DNA of 64,000 nucleotides from Cadophora sp. MPI-SDFR-AT-0126. Taxonomy: Eukaryota; Ascomycota; Leotiomycetes; Helotiales; Ploettnerulaceae. Each line of letters starts with the position of its first letter. Within the stretch, counting starts at the first letter, position 1. A model generated the notes under the pieces. The model did not search any database, was not told the origin of the DNA, and saw only the letters and a list, made by a program, of their open reading frames with translations. This document shows, piece by piece, positions 63,637 to 64,000 of the stretch. The position numbers and the translations under genes are program-made. Location of the stretch: positions 930,001 through 994,000 of the forward strand of contig JAGMVK010000006.1 in assembly GCA_020747065.1 (NCBI GenBank), read 5' to 3'.

Positions 63637-64000
63637 CTAAAGCTTACTCTTTCCGCCCAAGAAAGATTGTGCCTGCTTCAGCTGTTCAACTGCTTCTGAA
63701 ACCATCTCGTCCACAATCTGCTTCGCCGGCTGGATACTTGTAATAACACCTGCCACGACACCCATCAAGTGCGGGATGTCAAAGTCATTTCCTTTCTCCA
63801 TATCATACTCCAATGGCACAACACCCTTCTCTGTCAACTCCTTGATCTTCTCGGGCTGAGCCTCCCACTTATCAATCCACGCATTCCTCTTGGTCCTCAA
63901 CGGCCTTCCGCTAACCACCAATGTTCTGACCGTATCCTCAAACGCAGCACTCACAACGCCCTCCTTGTGTGCTTGACTGCATCCTGCCTCCGTACTCGCC
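63637..64000 (-). CDS. nitronate monooxygenase / 2-nitropropane dioxygenase family, C-terminal part
   Basis: The 5' end lies beyond the right edge of the window. The visible 120 residues, ending at the stop at 63637, include HKEGVVSAAFEDTVRTLVVSGRPLR..RNAWIDKWE. GVVAGVITSIQPAKQIVDEMV follows. This is the usual C-terminal end of fungal FMN-dependent nitronate monooxygenases (NMO), which oxidise alkyl nitronates such as propionate-3-nitronate. The catalytic His and the FMN site are outside the window. Confidence 0.75.
   Translation of the reverse strand, partial: ASTEAGCSQAHKEGVVSAAFEDTVRTLVVSGRPLRTKRNAWIDKWEAQPEKIKELTEKGVVPLEYDMEKGNDFDIPHLMGVVAGVITSIQPAKQIVDEMVSEAVEQLKQAQSFLGGKSKL

Noticed and set aside
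1..64000. tRNA, 5S rRNA, CRISPR array, or long terminal repeats
   Set aside because: No B-box-like GGTTCGANTCC with a matching A-box, no 5S-like block, no spaced repeats and no paired long repeats were seen by eye. A tRNAscan or repeat search would be decisive.

Overview
The window is nuclear DNA from a filamentous ascomycete, most likely Leotiomycetes (Helotiales). The evidence is many 45-60 nt GT-AG introns with CTAAC/CTAAT-like branch sites, short intergenic spaces, eisosome, recyclin and DUF7918-type proteins, and a family of fungal HNH_2 nucleases. The order is an inference from gene content; no marker was searched. About 30 genes were resolved, most by joining exons by hand across phase-consistent splice sites.

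Layout. 1-15.5 kb is ordinary: the 3' end of a SHPRH/Irc20-type SNF2-RING helicase, a Frag1/DRAM/Sfk1 membrane protein, eisosome protein EIS1, a protein tyrosine phosphatase, recyclin-1 and a secreted GH114 glycosidase. 15.5-21.7 kb is an accessory island. It has 2.4 kb without genes, then a secreted alpha/beta-hydrolase gene whose two ends survive but whose catalytic middle is replaced by an HNH_2 nuclease gene, then an intronless gene resembling TET-associated (DNA-base) glycosyltransferases. 22-30 kb holds RAM2 with an unusual N-terminal extension, ERG12 next to it, an ABM-like protein and RPL38. 30-35 kb holds a very small SAP/HeH-like membrane protein with a candidate spliced uORF, a DUF7918-like gene cut by one in-frame stop codon, and an NTF2-like (Mtr2-type) gene. 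35-44.4 kb is rich in mitochondrial and lipid-modification housekeeping genes: MSM1, STE24, an RPA14-like gene, MRPL34, COQ10 and TRM140. 44.5-46 kb is an F-box-like pseudogene with five in-frame stops and a frameshift. 46.4-64 kb holds LSM5, a DEDDy 3'-5' exonuclease, ornithine decarboxylase, CYM1, a taxilin, a type II membrane protein, an unknown acidic protein and a partial nitronate monooxygenase.

How genes connect. ERG12 (mevalonate pathway), RAM2 (protein prenylation), STE24 (CAAX processing) and COQ10 (ubiquinone chaperone) all concern isoprenoid use and lie within 18 kb, but interleaved with unrelated genes. MSM1, MRPL34, COQ10 and CYM1 are nuclear genes for mitochondrial function. 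A short GC-rich motif (GGCCGCTAG core) recurs in three divergent promoters beside mitochondrial genes. The strongest candidate for something undescribed is the nuclease plus base-glycosyltransferase pair at 18.2-21.7 kb, which resembles the parts of a DNA modification/restriction conflict. That reading is inference only.
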